The notes beneath the pieces are model-generated. The model searched no databases, had not been told where the DNA came from, and saw only the letters and a list, made by a program, of their open reading frames with translations. Below, one piece after another: positions 27,997-34,591 of a stretch of DNA of 63,768 bases. Position numbers and translations under genes: made by a program. This DNA comes from a virus, in IMG/VR virus record IMGVR_UViG_3300036398_002458, positions 1 through 63,768 of that record. One strand, 5' to 3'. How positions within the stretch are numbered: position 1 is the first letter of the stretch; the number at the start of each line of letters is the position of its first letter.

Positions 27997-28168
27997 CAGT
28001 CAGTCCCTGCGCGCGCCGACGGTATCGGTCACGGCCAGTTCGTTCGTATTGGTCGCGTTGTCGGAATCGCTTCTGCGTGATTTGCAGTTCTTCATTCGTC
28101 GGTTCCTTCAAGTGGCGATGCAAAAAGGTGGTAATTGGATGTGGGGGAACGGTTTTCTTGGATGACAT
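27977..28168 (-). CDS. Small basic protein overlapping both neighbours (tentative)
   Basis: 63 residues, Arg-rich (RFRQRDQYERTGRDRYRRRAQ), preceded by GGAG 7 bp before the ATG at 28168. It overlaps the VRR-NUC gene by 77 bp and the polymerase start by 20 bp. A competing 31-residue frame (28000-28095) starts with an ATGA overlap at the VRR-NUC stop and ends 3 bp before the polymerase ATG. Only one of the two is likely real. The longer one has the more protein-like composition. Confidence 0.35.
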   Translation of the reverse strand: MSSKKTVPPHPITTFLHRHLKEPTNEELQITQKRFRQRDQYERTGRDRYRRRAQGLTDETNND

Positions 28169-28448
28169 CAAGGCACTCCGTTAGGTACTCAATGTTCTTC
28201 TCGTTGATGACGAGGGCCACGCCCCCGGCATCGTCGATGTCGCGCAGGTGTTTGATCTGTAGCGCCGTGGGCTTGCCCCGCCCGGCCTTGCACTCGATGC
28301 CGATGAACCTGCCGCAGTAGCAAACCAGAATGTCAGGCGTGCCGTTGTTGGCATACGCCCCACCGATGTAGTTGACTGCGTACGCACCGCGCTCTTTGAG
28401 CATGGCGTGCACCTTCTTCTTGACCTTGGACTCTGGCGTTGCTACCAC
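28092..28448 (-). CDS. VRR-NUC domain nuclease
   Basis: 118 residues, GTG start. It has the compact VRR-NUC layout of the restriction-endonuclease-like superfamily: N-terminal helix (ESKVKKKVHAML), then NNGTPDILVCY with the catalytic Asp, then FIGIECKAGRGKPTALQ with the E-x-K pair. Stand-alone phage versions are thought to act on branched DNA such as Holliday junctions. It lies immediately upstream of the polymerase and overlaps the preceding gene by 7 bp. Confidence 0.85.
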   Translation of the reverse strand: MVATPESKVKKKVHAMLKERGAYAVNYIGGAYANNGTPDILVCYCGRFIGIECKAGRGKPTALQIKHLRDIDDAGGVALVINEKNIEYLTECLDVIQENRSPTSNYHLFASPLEGTDE

Positions 28449-28621
28449 GGGGCTTCCTCGTACTGCTGTGCAGTTTCCTTGATCTGCTTGACGTTGCGCT
28501 TACACCATCGCTCCAGATCTGCCGGGTTGACGACCGTGAACGGCCACGTCGGGTATGGGTCAGTAGGCTTGAGCCGCACCCCTTGCGGGGGCGGGGCCTG
28601 GGGCTTGGCACGTTTGATCAT
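28442..28621 (-). CDS. Small basic protein, unknown function
   Basis: 59 residues from the ATG at 28621, which overlaps the upstream stop (ATGA). It has a proline-rich start (KPQAPPPQGVRLKPTDPYPTWPF) and a helical end (LERWCKRNVKQIKE). No family is recognised. The tight coupling on both sides supports a real gene. Confidence 0.6.
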   Translation of the reverse strand: MIKRAKPQAPPPQGVRLKPTDPYPTWPFTVVNPADLERWCKRNVKQIKETAQQYEEAPW

Positions 28622-29091
28622 GGCTTGAACATGCTGTTCATGGTTTCTTGGTAATCGAACACGCTGTCGAAGCAGTCCATCACCCGGACCTGTGCGGAAC
28701 TGACGCCGCGCAAGCGGTCGTTGTACGTAAACACTTCCTTGGGAATCGCCGCGTGGCCCAGTGCGAAGTCGCGCCCCAGTTGCGTGGGACGCCACAGCCC
28801 CGAGTGCTTGGACTTGCTGCCCTTGACGGGTGCGTTGCGCTCGATCAGCCCCCAGAACTTCAGCGTGGACATGGAGTTGGTGCGCACCAACCACCGGGGC
28901 GCCGTGTTCGGCACGTCGATCCATCCGTTGCTGAGCGGCGTCTGACATAGCCAGAGCAGGGCCCGCACTCGGGCGCGGGTCACGGCATGTTTGTACGTCT
29001 TGCCCCACCGTGCACACACGAGGCAGTGCCCGCCCTTGCGGTCTATCGTCTCATGCCACGCGGTTTGCAGTTGGCTCAGGGTCGGTTCCAT
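28618..29091 (-). CDS. Conserved phage protein, possibly DNA-binding
   Basis: 157 residues. It contains CLVCARWGKTYKH (about 23-35), the helical stretch RARVRALLWLCQTPLSNGWIDV, and FWGLIERN...GLWRPTQLGRDFA, which reads like a winged-helix DNA-binding domain. It overlaps the DUF3310 gene upstream by 41 bp. Function unknown; a regulator is a guess from the fold-like pattern. Confidence 0.6.
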   Translation of the reverse strand: MEPTLSQLQTAWHETIDRKGGHCLVCARWGKTYKHAVTRARVRALLWLCQTPLSNGWIDVPNTAPRWLVRTNSMSTLKFWGLIERNAPVKGSKSKHSGLWRPTQLGRDFALGHAAIPKEVFTYNDRLRGVSSAQVRVMDCFDSVFDYQETMNSMFKP

Positions 29092-29425
29092 TGTGTTTCT
29101 CCATTTCAGTTTCTAGTAATTTGTCGATGTAGTGGCGCGCCTTCTTCAGATCTTCTATTCCATTCTTGTGTCGCCATCGGCTGAGGTACTTGACGGCGTT
29201 GCCATCCAAGTAGCCAAGACCCCAGTCAAGGATAACGTCCCAGGTTTCGTACCTGAACTGCTTGTAGTGAGCGCCTCCTTCCTGGCGATCATTTGCGCGT
29301 AGTAGGCTTTCTCCTGCCTCGATGTCCTCACTGCCTGCTCGTGGCGGTGGGGGTTGTTGTGCAACCCCAGTCTCAGGTCTTCTGCTGTTCCCATTGTCGT
29401 AAAGCGTGTTCCACAGGTCTTGCAT
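29051..29425 (-). CDS. DUF3310 protein
   Basis: 124 residues. The conserved core RQEGGAHYKQFRYE, then GLGYLDGNAVKYLSRWRHK and DLKKARHYIDKL (about 47-108), is a textbook DUF3310 domain, common in phages. It is sometimes described as nucleotide-kinase-related, although no Walker motif is present. Its first 45 residues are low-complexity and lie entirely inside the overlapping zinc-ribbon gene. No alternative start exists in between, so the long overlap appears genuine or reflects a frameshift. Confidence 0.75.
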   Translation of the reverse strand: MQDLWNTLYDNGNSRRPETGVAQQPPPPRAGSEDIEAGESLLRANDRQEGGAHYKQFRYETWDVILDWGLGYLDGNAVKYLSRWRHKNGIEDLKKARHYIDKLLETEMEKHNGTDPEPTANRVA

Positions 29426-29508
29426 TCATATCTCCTTCGCTTCAAGCCATTTGCGGCTCTTCGGGTTTCAAGGGTGTATGTGTTAGCACCGCACTCAGGG
29501 CATTGCAT
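29155..29508 (-). CDS. NrdR-like zinc-ribbon protein, overlapping DUF3310 in another frame
   Basis: 117 residues. CPECG at 3-7 and CKTCGTRFTT at about 29-38 form a four-cysteine zinc ribbon like the N-terminus of NrdR. A plausible helix (RHEQAVRTSRQEKAYYAQMIARKEA) reaches about residue 78. The remaining 39 residues look like read-through of the DUF3310 coding sequence in a different frame. It overlaps the DUF3310 gene by 271 bp and the upstream regulator by 67 bp. It lacks the NrdR ATP-cone. Confidence 0.55.
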   Translation of the reverse strand: MQCPECGANTYTLETRRAANGLKRRRYECKTCGTRFTTMGTAEDLRLGLHNNPHRHEQAVRTSRQEKAYYAQMIARKEALTTSSSGTKPGTLSLTGVLATWMATPSSTSADGDTRME

Positions 29509-29849
29509 CTAATTAACTCCATGATCTTTATCTGTTTCTTCTTGGCGCGATAGGCGATCTGTCGTTCAGCCTGCGTCTTCTTCTGACGCCGCTTGTCGTT
29601 GCCCTCACCAAGTTTGTAGATCTTAGACAGGTCCCGACCCCGTGGGTCTTTCTCCCACCCGCTAATGTGGGCAGCGCCCGCACGGTGCAGTTCCCTGGTG
29701 TACTGGCACACGGTCACGTAGTGCAACCCGGTCATCTCCGCCAGTTCGGCACAGGTGTACGTGCCTTCGAGTAGTAGTTTGATGAGTTGCGCCTGCATGA
29801 TCGCGTTGATCTTGATCTGCCGTTTACCCTTGGGGTTTGGTGGGTTCAA
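29442..29849 (-). CDS. Winged-helix/HTH protein
   Basis: 135 residues. An N-terminal HTH (QAQLIKLLLEGTYTCAELAEMTGLHYVTVCQYTRELHRAG, about 19-58) is followed by a basic wing region (GWEKDPRGRDLSKIYKLG) and a Lys/Arg-rich C-terminus. It looks like a MarR/ArsR-style or phage replication-associated DNA-binding protein. It overlaps both neighbours. Its last 22 codons overlap the zinc-ribbon gene. Confidence 0.65.
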   Translation of the reverse strand: MNPPNPKGKRQIKINAIMQAQLIKLLLEGTYTCAELAEMTGLHYVTVCQYTRELHRAGAAHISGWEKDPRGRDLSKIYKLGEGNDKRRQKKTQAERQIAYRAKKKQIKIMELIRCNALSAVLTHTPLKPEEPQMA

Positions 29850-30069
29850 GTTTTTTCCTCAGTCGAATCAGTTCATCGAGCATCCGCTCCATCTGGTCTG
29901 CGGCGTGTAGGTGGAACGGACTGATGGGGATGTTGCGTGCGAGGCTTCGCATCATGCCGATGGTGACTCGCACTGATCTCTCAGACACCTTCTGCCTTGA
30001 CTTGGGCTCCGCATCTATCTGCGCCAGTACCTTGGTTGCCTTCTGATTTGCGTTGTGGTCGCCGCTCAT
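29824..30069 (-). CDS. Small helical protein, unknown function
   Basis: 81 residues from the ATG at 30069, which overlaps the upstream stop (ATGA) and follows GGGGGCGGG. It is helical, with a basic N-terminal half and HAADQMERMLDELIRLRKKLEP at the end suggesting a coiled coil. No family is recognised. A 24-residue longer start is possible but would overlap the neighbour. Confidence 0.55.
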   Translation of the reverse strand: MSGDHNANQKATKVLAQIDAEPKSRQKVSERSVRVTIGMMRSLARNIPISPFHLHAADQMERMLDELIRLRKKLEPTKPQG

Positions 30070-30287
30070 TCCCGCCCCCTTGCTCTGATTGCTGCGGCGC
30101 AGTCCATCGTTGCTGCCTTCCGTGTGCTGTCTTGGTTCCAAGCCAAAATCTCACACACATTTGCACACGCCTCACGCTCGGCCTCCAACGCCCGGTTCGC
30201 CAGTTCTAGCGCGTTCTTCAGTCGATGCAGTTCTGCCTCAACCTCTTTAAGTTTGTCGATGGCAGCAAATGTTTTCGCGTGGGTCAT
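30066..30287 (-). CDS. Ea22-like small helical protein
   Basis: 73 residues, almost entirely helical (KLKEVEAELHRLKNALELANRALE). It ends with the pattern EREACANVCEI...AAAIRARG. The ERExCA...AIRAR signature recurs in small accessory proteins of many phages (Ea22 and relatives) and in the gene at 30508-30726. Coupled on both sides by ATGA overlaps. Function unknown. Confidence 0.6.
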   Translation of the reverse strand: MTHAKTFAAIDKLKEVEAELHRLKNALELANRALEAEREACANVCEILAWNQDSTRKAATMDCAAAIRARGRE

Positions 30288-30511
30288 TTCTTCCCCCTGT
30301 CTTTGAGTTGCCCCGGTTCAGGTGCCAACAGTGCCGCATCAAACAACTGTCGCAGCGTCGCAAAGATTCGATCTTGCTCGTACCGGGCAACGAGATCAGC
30401 GAACCGTTCCATCTCCTCCGTCCAGTACCCATCTGTGATCCATACCCCCTCGTCGGTGGTGTCGGTAAACCCGGCTTCTCGCGCCAGTTCAAGTACCTTC
30501 CAGTTTTTCAT
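30284..30511 (-). CDS. Small acidic protein, unknown function
   Basis: 75 residues. It starts MKNWKVLELAREAGF and contains DEGVWITDGYWTEEMERFADLVARYEQDRI. The aromatic/acidic first half is typical of phage accessory proteins that precede Ea22-like genes. Start and stop overlap the neighbours by 4 bp. No enzyme or DNA-binding motif is visible. Confidence 0.55.
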   Translation of the reverse strand: MKNWKVLELAREAGFTDTTDEGVWITDGYWTEEMERFADLVARYEQDRIFATLRQLFDAALLAPEPGQLKDRGKK

Positions 30512-30726
30512 TCCTTGCTCCTTGCTCTGATGGCGTCCCCATATGTGCCGCCGCCTTCCTTGAGTATGTGGTCAACCAACTTCGCGCACTCCTCTCGTTC
30601 CCGTTCAGCCACCAGTCGAGCAAAGTGTTCAAACGAAGCGATGCCCGTGCTAGAAGCGACCATGAAACGCCGGTCAATGTAGGCGTGTGCCTTGTTTGCC
30701 AGTTCAATGATTTCTTCTTGGGTCAT
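30508..30726 (-). CDS. Second Ea22-like small protein
   Basis: 72 residues from the ATG at 30726, which overlaps the upstream stop. It carries EREREECAKLVDHI...GDAIRARSKE, the same ERExCA...AIRAR signature as 30066-30287, preceded by FEHFARLVA. The two genes may be diverged paralogues separated by one gene. Function unknown. Confidence 0.55.
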   Translation of the reverse strand: MTQEEIIELANKAHAYIDRRFMVASSTGIASFEHFARLVAEREREECAKLVDHILKEGGGTYGDAIRARSKE

Positions 30727-31034
30727 ATCCCGCTCCCCTTCCGGCATGGCCACGCTGCGCGCATTGCCTGGGAGGCCAAGAAGTCGGCAGACAAGTGCCT
30801 CTGCTCTGGCCTGTTTTCCAGATAGCGTTTAACCACATCAAGCGCCTGCCCCAATGTCACATCGCTTGGTGAGCAGAACAGAACCTTGTCGTTGGCATCA
30901 TGGACACCCGCCACATAGAACATGACCTGAGAAAGCCGCCCATCTCGCAGGCGCTCGTAGAGTTCGTTCCCGCTGAAGAACTGTGCCTGGGCGGGGCCGC
31001 TGCACAGCGCCAAGACTGCAATCCATTTCTTCAT
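30723..31034 (-). CDS. Exported Rap1a/Tai-like protein
   Basis: 103 residues from the ATG at 31034 (ATGA overlap). There is a clear signal peptide ([18 protein letters not shown]). The mature part contains FYVAGVHDAND, FCSPSDVTLGQALDVVKRYLENRPEQRH and a C-terminal AAWPC. The order YV-GV, FC-P--VT-GQ and WPC with two conserved cysteines matches Rap1a/Tai immunity proteins (PF18602), small periplasmic proteins that neutralise type VI effectors. The family assignment is from memory. A periplasmic host-interaction role is inferred. Confidence 0.6.
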   Translation of the reverse strand: MKKWIAVLALCSGPAQAQFFSGNELYERLRDGRLSQVMFYVAGVHDANDKVLFCSPSDVTLGQALDVVKRYLENRPEQRHLSADFLASQAMRAAWPCRKGSGI

Positions 31035-31150
31035 ATCATTCCCCACAAGTAAGTCAGCAACATCATCAGCGTCACGAACGGGGCGAGGAACACCACGACC
31101 ATGACGGTGATCAGCCAGTACAGGACGATGAATTCACCAAGCCATCTCAT
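31031..31150 (-). CDS. 39-residue membrane protein
   Basis: Starts at 31150 (ATGA overlap with the regulator upstream) and ends in an ATGA overlap with the exported protein. After MRWLGEF it is almost wholly hydrophobic, with enough length for one long or two short spans. No family is recognised. The perfect coupling supports it as real. Confidence 0.6.
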   Translation of the reverse strand: MRWLGEFIVLYWLITVMVVVFLAPFVTLMMLLTYLWGMI

Positions 31151-31875
31151 GTTTGCGTCTCCTTCTTCTCTTTCTTGCGCTGCTCTTCTTCCCACGCAGC
31201 GCGTTCGTCCGGGCTCATCTTGGCCCACTCATGCGCTTGCCTGATGGCGTCGAAGTCCACGCCCTTTGAAATCCCTGCGCATTCGCGCAGTGTGTCCACG
31301 CGGGTAGGGTGCTTGAGTTTACGGATGGCCTTTGTCTCGATCTGACGGATGCGTTCCCGGCACACATCGAACTTGGCGCTCACCTCTTCCAACGTGAGTT
31401 CGCTCTGAGTGTCGATACCAAACCGCAGACGTAACACCTTGGCCTCTCGCGGCGTTAGGCTGTCGAGCATCTCGGCTACAACACGATGCCGATCTTCTTC
31501 CTCCAGGCCCGCATCGGGGGCGGGGGCCTCAAGCAACTCCCCGGTGTGCCGTGCAAGCATCTCCACCATCGCCCTGTGGCTCATGCCAAAGTGCGACTTG
31601 TTGGTGGGCAGCACAAACAGCAACTGCTCAGGCGTCCACAGGTCTTCGGGCAACACCCCCAGGAACTCGCAAAGGCGTTGAGCGGTGGGAATGATCTCCC
31701 CGCTCTTGCCCATCGGTGACGCCTTGAAGTTAATCAAATTACCGATGTGCGTCGGGGTCAGGTTTGCAGCCTTGCAGAACTGCGCCACATTTGCGTAGCC
31801 CGCCTTCTCGATGGCGTTGAGGATGAGGTTGTTCCTGACCTTGAGGTCTATGCGGTATTCGCCGTCGTCGCTCAT
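31147..31875 (-). CDS. HTH plus sigma-70 region 4 regulator
   Basis: 242 residues from the ATG at 31875. Residues about 14-75 form an XRE-like HTH ([20 protein letters not shown]). Residues 137-192 are a good sigma-70 region 4 ([15 protein letters not shown]...[27 protein letters not shown]). Region 2, needed for -10 recognition and core binding, is missing, so it cannot be a normal sigma factor. It may act as a region-4 decoy or activator that redirects host RNA polymerase. The C-terminus is a charged helix. It is coupled to tiny membrane genes on both sides. Confidence 0.75.
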   Translation of the reverse strand: MSDDGEYRIDLKVRNNLILNAIEKAGYANVAQFCKAANLTPTHIGNLINFKASPMGKSGEIIPTAQRLCEFLGVLPEDLWTPEQLLFVLPTNKSHFGMSHRAMVEMLARHTGELLEAPAPDAGLEEEDRHRVVAEMLDSLTPREAKVLRLRFGIDTQSELTLEEVSAKFDVCRERIRQIETKAIRKLKHPTRVDTLRECAGISKGVDFDAIRQAHEWAKMSPDERAAWEEEQRKKEKKETQT

Positions 31876-31994
31876 GTCAACCACCCTGCCCAGTGAAGGA
31901 AGTACACCAGGGAGAAGAACAGAAAGCCCAGTGCCATCAGCATGGCGATGAGCCACCCCAACTCTTCCATGCCATCGTCTTCATAACGATTCAT
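31872..31994 (-). CDS. 40-residue membrane protein
   Basis: Starts at 31994 with an ATGA overlap. An acidic head ([12 protein letters not shown]) is followed by one long hydrophobic span ([20 protein letters not shown]). It ends in an ATGA overlap with the sigma-like gene. Function unknown. Confidence 0.6.
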   Translation of the reverse strand: MNRYEDDGMEELGWLIAMLMALGFLFFSLVYFLHWAGWLT

Positions 31995-32101
31995 TGCTTG
32001 TTCCTCCAGAACCATCTCTCGATGGCGATGCGAATACCAAACGCTACGACGGCCATGAATAGCCACCACAGCACCAGATAGAAGACCATCTCAGCGTCCA
32101 T
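31991..32101 (-). CDS. 36-residue membrane protein
   Basis: Reading from the ATG at 32101: MDAEMVFYLVLWWLFMAVVA, then [16 protein letters not shown]. It has one hydrophobic span and a basic tail. It overlaps the upstream gene by 11 bp and the downstream start by 4 bp (ATGA). It is very short, but the junctions are exactly those of its neighbours. Confidence 0.55.
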   Translation of the reverse strand: MDAEMVFYLVLWWLFMAVVAFGIRIAIERWFWRNKQ

Positions 32102-32309
32102 TTGGTTTCTCCGCTAAACCGCGCCACTCGTCATTGCGGCAAATCCACAGCCCCACAACCTTGTCTTTGGGCTGCCACATCCACCGCTTGCCGGTCCAGT
32201 ACGCACGCACCCCCACGATACCTACGCCATGGTAGTCATACCACCCCACGTGCATCGGGCGGAACTCTTTGGCGCGGAACCACTGCGTAAGTTTGGGCTT
32301 GGTCTTCAT
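32091..32309 (-). CDS. Small tryptophan-rich protein, unknown function
   Basis: 72 residues with seven tryptophans (WFRAKEFRPMHVGWYDYHG, YWTGKRWMWQP). The spacing of W, P, G-Y and Y-W residues recalls DUF551-type small phage proteins, a weak resemblance. It overlaps the upstream HTH gene by 4 bp. Function unknown. Confidence 0.55.
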   Translation of the reverse strand: MKTKPKLTQWFRAKEFRPMHVGWYDYHGVGIVGVRAYWTGKRWMWQPKDKVVGLWICRNDEWRGLAEKPNGR

Positions 32310-32842
32310 GCGAACATCCTCTTGAGTGCGGCGAACAGGTCGCGGGCTTGGGCGATGGTCAGCGTGGAGATCAGCGCGTCTACGTCGTAGGCGGGAGTCA
32401 CGGGCGCCGGGGCGGCGGGCACTTCTTTACGAGTGAGCACGACCTTGGGCTTGTCGGCCTTCGGGTTGCGCCCCGTGGGCGTGGGAGTGTTGCGGGCCTT
32501 GCGCAGTTTGCTCAGTTTGACCGGCGAGTATTCCTGAAGGTTTGTGAAGTACGTGCCGTTGGGCGCGCGAGTGATGATGCCTGTGCGGGACATCTGCGAC
32601 ACCAGTGCAGATACGGATGAGTCCTTGTGTCCCTTGGCTACCAGAGCATCGCGGATCTGGCGGGTGGTGCGGTGCGGGTTGTCGCGCACGTAGTTGAACG
32701 TCTCCCGCGTCACGTCAGTGGTGCGAGTAAAGAACGGGGGTAAGTTGGGTTTATGTTGTGTTTGCACGGTTTGCTCCGGTTGGTTCCATTCGTTAAGGAC
32801 TGATTGCAGTGCTGATTTCAGATCAGGCATGGTGGGCTCCAT
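32306..32842 (-). CDS. Winged-helix DNA-binding protein
   Basis: 178 residues. A central domain (ETFNYVRDNPHRTTRQIRDALVAKGHKDSSVSALVSQMSRTGII, about 47-92) is a good winged HTH; it is followed by a basic linker (KLSKLRKARNTPTPTGRNPKADKPK) and a C-terminal helical segment. The start codon lies inside a copy of the 15-bp palindrome (32841-32855), so the protein could be regulated through, or bind, that element. An internal ATG at 32830 is the alternative start. Confidence 0.65.
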   Translation of the reverse strand: MEPTMPDLKSALQSVLNEWNQPEQTVQTQHKPNLPPFFTRTTDVTRETFNYVRDNPHRTTRQIRDALVAKGHKDSSVSALVSQMSRTGIITRAPNGTYFTNLQEYSPVKLSKLRKARNTPTPTGRNPKADKPKVVLTRKEVPAAPAPVTPAYDVDALISTLTIAQARDLFAALKRMFA

Positions 32843-32855
32843 CTAAGGCTTAGAA
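32841..32855. promoter_or_regulatory. Palindromic element, copy 1 (one mismatch)
   Basis: ATCTAAGGCTTAGAA. It includes the start codon of the wHTH gene (ATG at 32842) and the stop of the 32850-33044 gene. Confidence 0.6.
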
Positions 32856-33044
32856 GAGTTCAAGTTGACGGTCGTCCGGGTGCGGACGTGGGGCTTGCGG
32901 ATCGCGCTTGGCTTGCGCGTGTTGAAACTCGTCGATGTCCCGAAGGCGCATCTCCAGTCGCTCTCCCACGGCACGTGCCAGGGCGTCGCCCTTCAGGTAC
33001 ACCATGTTCAGCAACTCCTCATCACTTAGGTTCTCGTATCTCAT
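32850..33044 (-). CDS. Small acidic protein, unknown function
   Basis: 64 residues (MRYENLSDEELLNMVYLKGDA...DDRQLELF). It is helical and charged. Its stop lies within the 32841 palindrome; its start overlaps the upstream stop by 4 bp. The C-terminal QLELF resembles a beta-clamp-binding peptide (QxxLF-like), which is suggestive only. Confidence 0.55.
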   Translation of the reverse strand: MRYENLSDEELLNMVYLKGDALARAVGERLEMRLRDIDEFQHAQAKRDPQAPRPHPDDRQLELF

Positions 33045-33442
33045 TTGCGCGGGTCCTCTAGGTCAATGAATGTGGTTAGGTGATGGTTCTTGTCGGTACG
33101 GAACCACAGGATCTCGTCCGGTGGCGGCTCGTTGGTCTTGCGTAGATGGCCGGATATCTTCGCCACCACGAGGATTGGCACAAGCCATACCGGCACGTTG
33201 TCTGTGTTTCCACGGTCAGTCCATTCGGTGCCGTCGTACCAACGCTTGATGAGATAGACATCCCCACGTCGCTCGTACCGGAACTCGTATTCGTCGTTTG
33301 TCATGTGGATTGATTTGTGTTGATGTCGGGCTCGTCGCAGTCCGTCGGCCCAGACAATCTCGTCTATCGATCGGTACCAGTCCTCATGGTCAGCAACCGT
33401 CTGCCTGATCTGCTCAAGCCAATACTGTTTGATCAGACCCAT
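33041..33442 (-). CDS. Hypothetical protein
   Basis: 133 residues from the ATG at 33442, preceded by GGGAGTGGACG. It contains YWLEQIRQTVADHEDWYRSIDEI, a beta-looking middle (YEFRYERRGDVYLIKRWYDG) and a short hydrophobic segment (VPVWLVPILVVAKI). It overlaps the DUF3150 gene by 29 bp. Not recognised. Confidence 0.5.
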   Translation of the reverse strand: MGLIKQYWLEQIRQTVADHEDWYRSIDEIVWADGLRRARHQHKSIHMTNDEYEFRYERRGDVYLIKRWYDGTEWTDRGNTDNVPVWLVPILVVAKISGHLRKTNEPPPDEILWFRTDKNHHLTTFIDLEDPRK

Positions 33443-34331
33443 CGTCCACTCCCCAGTCGAATGCCGCCAGGATCGCGTCCACCTTCTGCTTGGTGGCCGC
33501 ACGGGTACCGTCGGACTCTCGCAAGTCCTTTGGTGTTACGCCAGACAGAACTTCCTCCAGACGACGCCGCGCCTTCTCCAGTGCAGGGTCGTTGGTGATG
33601 TTCATGTGCGTCAACAACTCGCACAACTCCACGGCGCCAGTGACCATGGTGTCGTGGAACTTGCGCTTCTTGCCGTCCTCTTCGATCACGAGCCGGTCGC
33701 TCAGGCGGGACAGCGCATCGTGCAGTCGAGTCCATGAGTCCTGCGCCGCCGCTTCCAACTGCTGCTCCATGCGCTTGTCGTACTGACGCATGAGATCGCG
33801 TTGCACTTCGCTCTCGATGTCGAGCCGGAAGTCGCCCGCCGTGGGCAGGGGAGAGAACGCAATGTCGAACCGGAACTTGCGCGCCACCTGCTCACGGGTG
33901 GGGTACTCATCACGATCAAAGAGCGTGCCCAACTGGAACGCGGCGGCGGCCACGAGCGTGTCGTACTTGTCGAGGAACGCCTCGACCAGACGGTTGAACT
34001 CAGCCTCATGCACATTCATCTCCGCCTTGTAGGACTGCAACAGGGCAGTGGGCAACAAGCGCGCGCCGTAGTCGTTCCAGGGCTTCGTGAGCCGGTAGTG
34101 GTCGGCACGGGCACGGGCTTGGTACTTGGTGATGGCGTCCAGTTCGGCACACTCTGCGAACAGAGACTTGTAGACAGACGCCGCCTTGGACGACTTCGCG
34201 CCCTTGGATTGCGTCACCTCGGCTTGCGTAGCCTTGTCCTGCTTGCGCCCCGAGTACAGGGAGATTTGCAGGTCCACGAGCATGGCCGCACGTGCCACGC
34301 CTGCTACGGGGTTGGTTTCGATGTAGTTCAT
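33414..34331 (-). CDS. DUF3150 protein
   Basis: 305 residues, helical and charged. It has the DUF3150-like start (two residue blocks around LVDLQISLYSGRKQDKAT) and LAxYKAEMNVHEAEFNRLVEAFLDKY-type helices in the middle, read in pieces by eye. DUF3150 proteins are often encoded beside MoxR ATPases and VWA proteins. That is the case here: the MoxR and VWA genes lie 2-4 kb upstream in the same operon. It is probably a substrate or partner of that ATPase module. Confidence 0.65.
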   Translation of the reverse strand: MNYIETNPVAGVARAAMLVDLQISLYSGRKQDKATQAEVTQSKGAKSSKAASVYKSLFAECAELDAITKYQARARADHYRLTKPWNDYGARLLPTALLQSYKAEMNVHEAEFNRLVEAFLDKYDTLVAAAAFQLGTLFDRDEYPTREQVARKFRFDIAFSPLPTAGDFRLDIESEVQRDLMRQYDKRMEQQLEAAAQDSWTRLHDALSRLSDRLVIEEDGKKRKFHDTMVTGAVELCELLTHMNITNDPALEKARRRLEEVLSGVTPKDLRESDGTRAATKQKVDAILAAFDWGVDDGSDQTVLA

Positions 34332-34591
34332 TCTGATTTCTCCTGTTGCTTTTGAACGAATTTAATTGCTTCGACTTGCTCGTCGCTTACGACATTGATG
34401 GTCAGTTGCTCTAGCGGGTTGAATGGTTGGATGATTGGCAGGTAGTTGTTGCCGCTTCCAGTAGTCCCCTTGCCGTTGCCAATCCATTTGGTTTGCATGC
34501 TCTCGGCTTTGCACAGCAGCGTTGACAACGCTTCCAACTGCTCGTACGTCAGCAGCACCGTGTGGTCGCTGATCTCGACTTTGAATCTCAT
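34328..34591 (-). CDS. Hypothetical protein
   Basis: 87 residues. It starts MRFKVEISDHTVLLTYEQLEAL and has a glycine-rich middle (NGKGTTGSGNNYLP) and ends VEAIKFVQKQQEKSE. It is coupled by 4-bp overlaps to DUF3150 downstream and the 204-residue gene upstream. Not recognised. Confidence 0.55.
   Translation of the reverse strand: MRFKVEISDHTVLLTYEQLEALSTLLCKAESMQTKWIGNGKGTTGSGNNYLPIIQPFNPLEQLTINVVSDEQVEAIKFVQKQQEKSE

Noticed and set aside
28000-28095. 31-residue frame between VRR-NUC and polymerase
   Set aside because: It has an ATGA overlap and a fair ribosome site but unconvincing composition; recorded as the alternative to the 63-residue gene.
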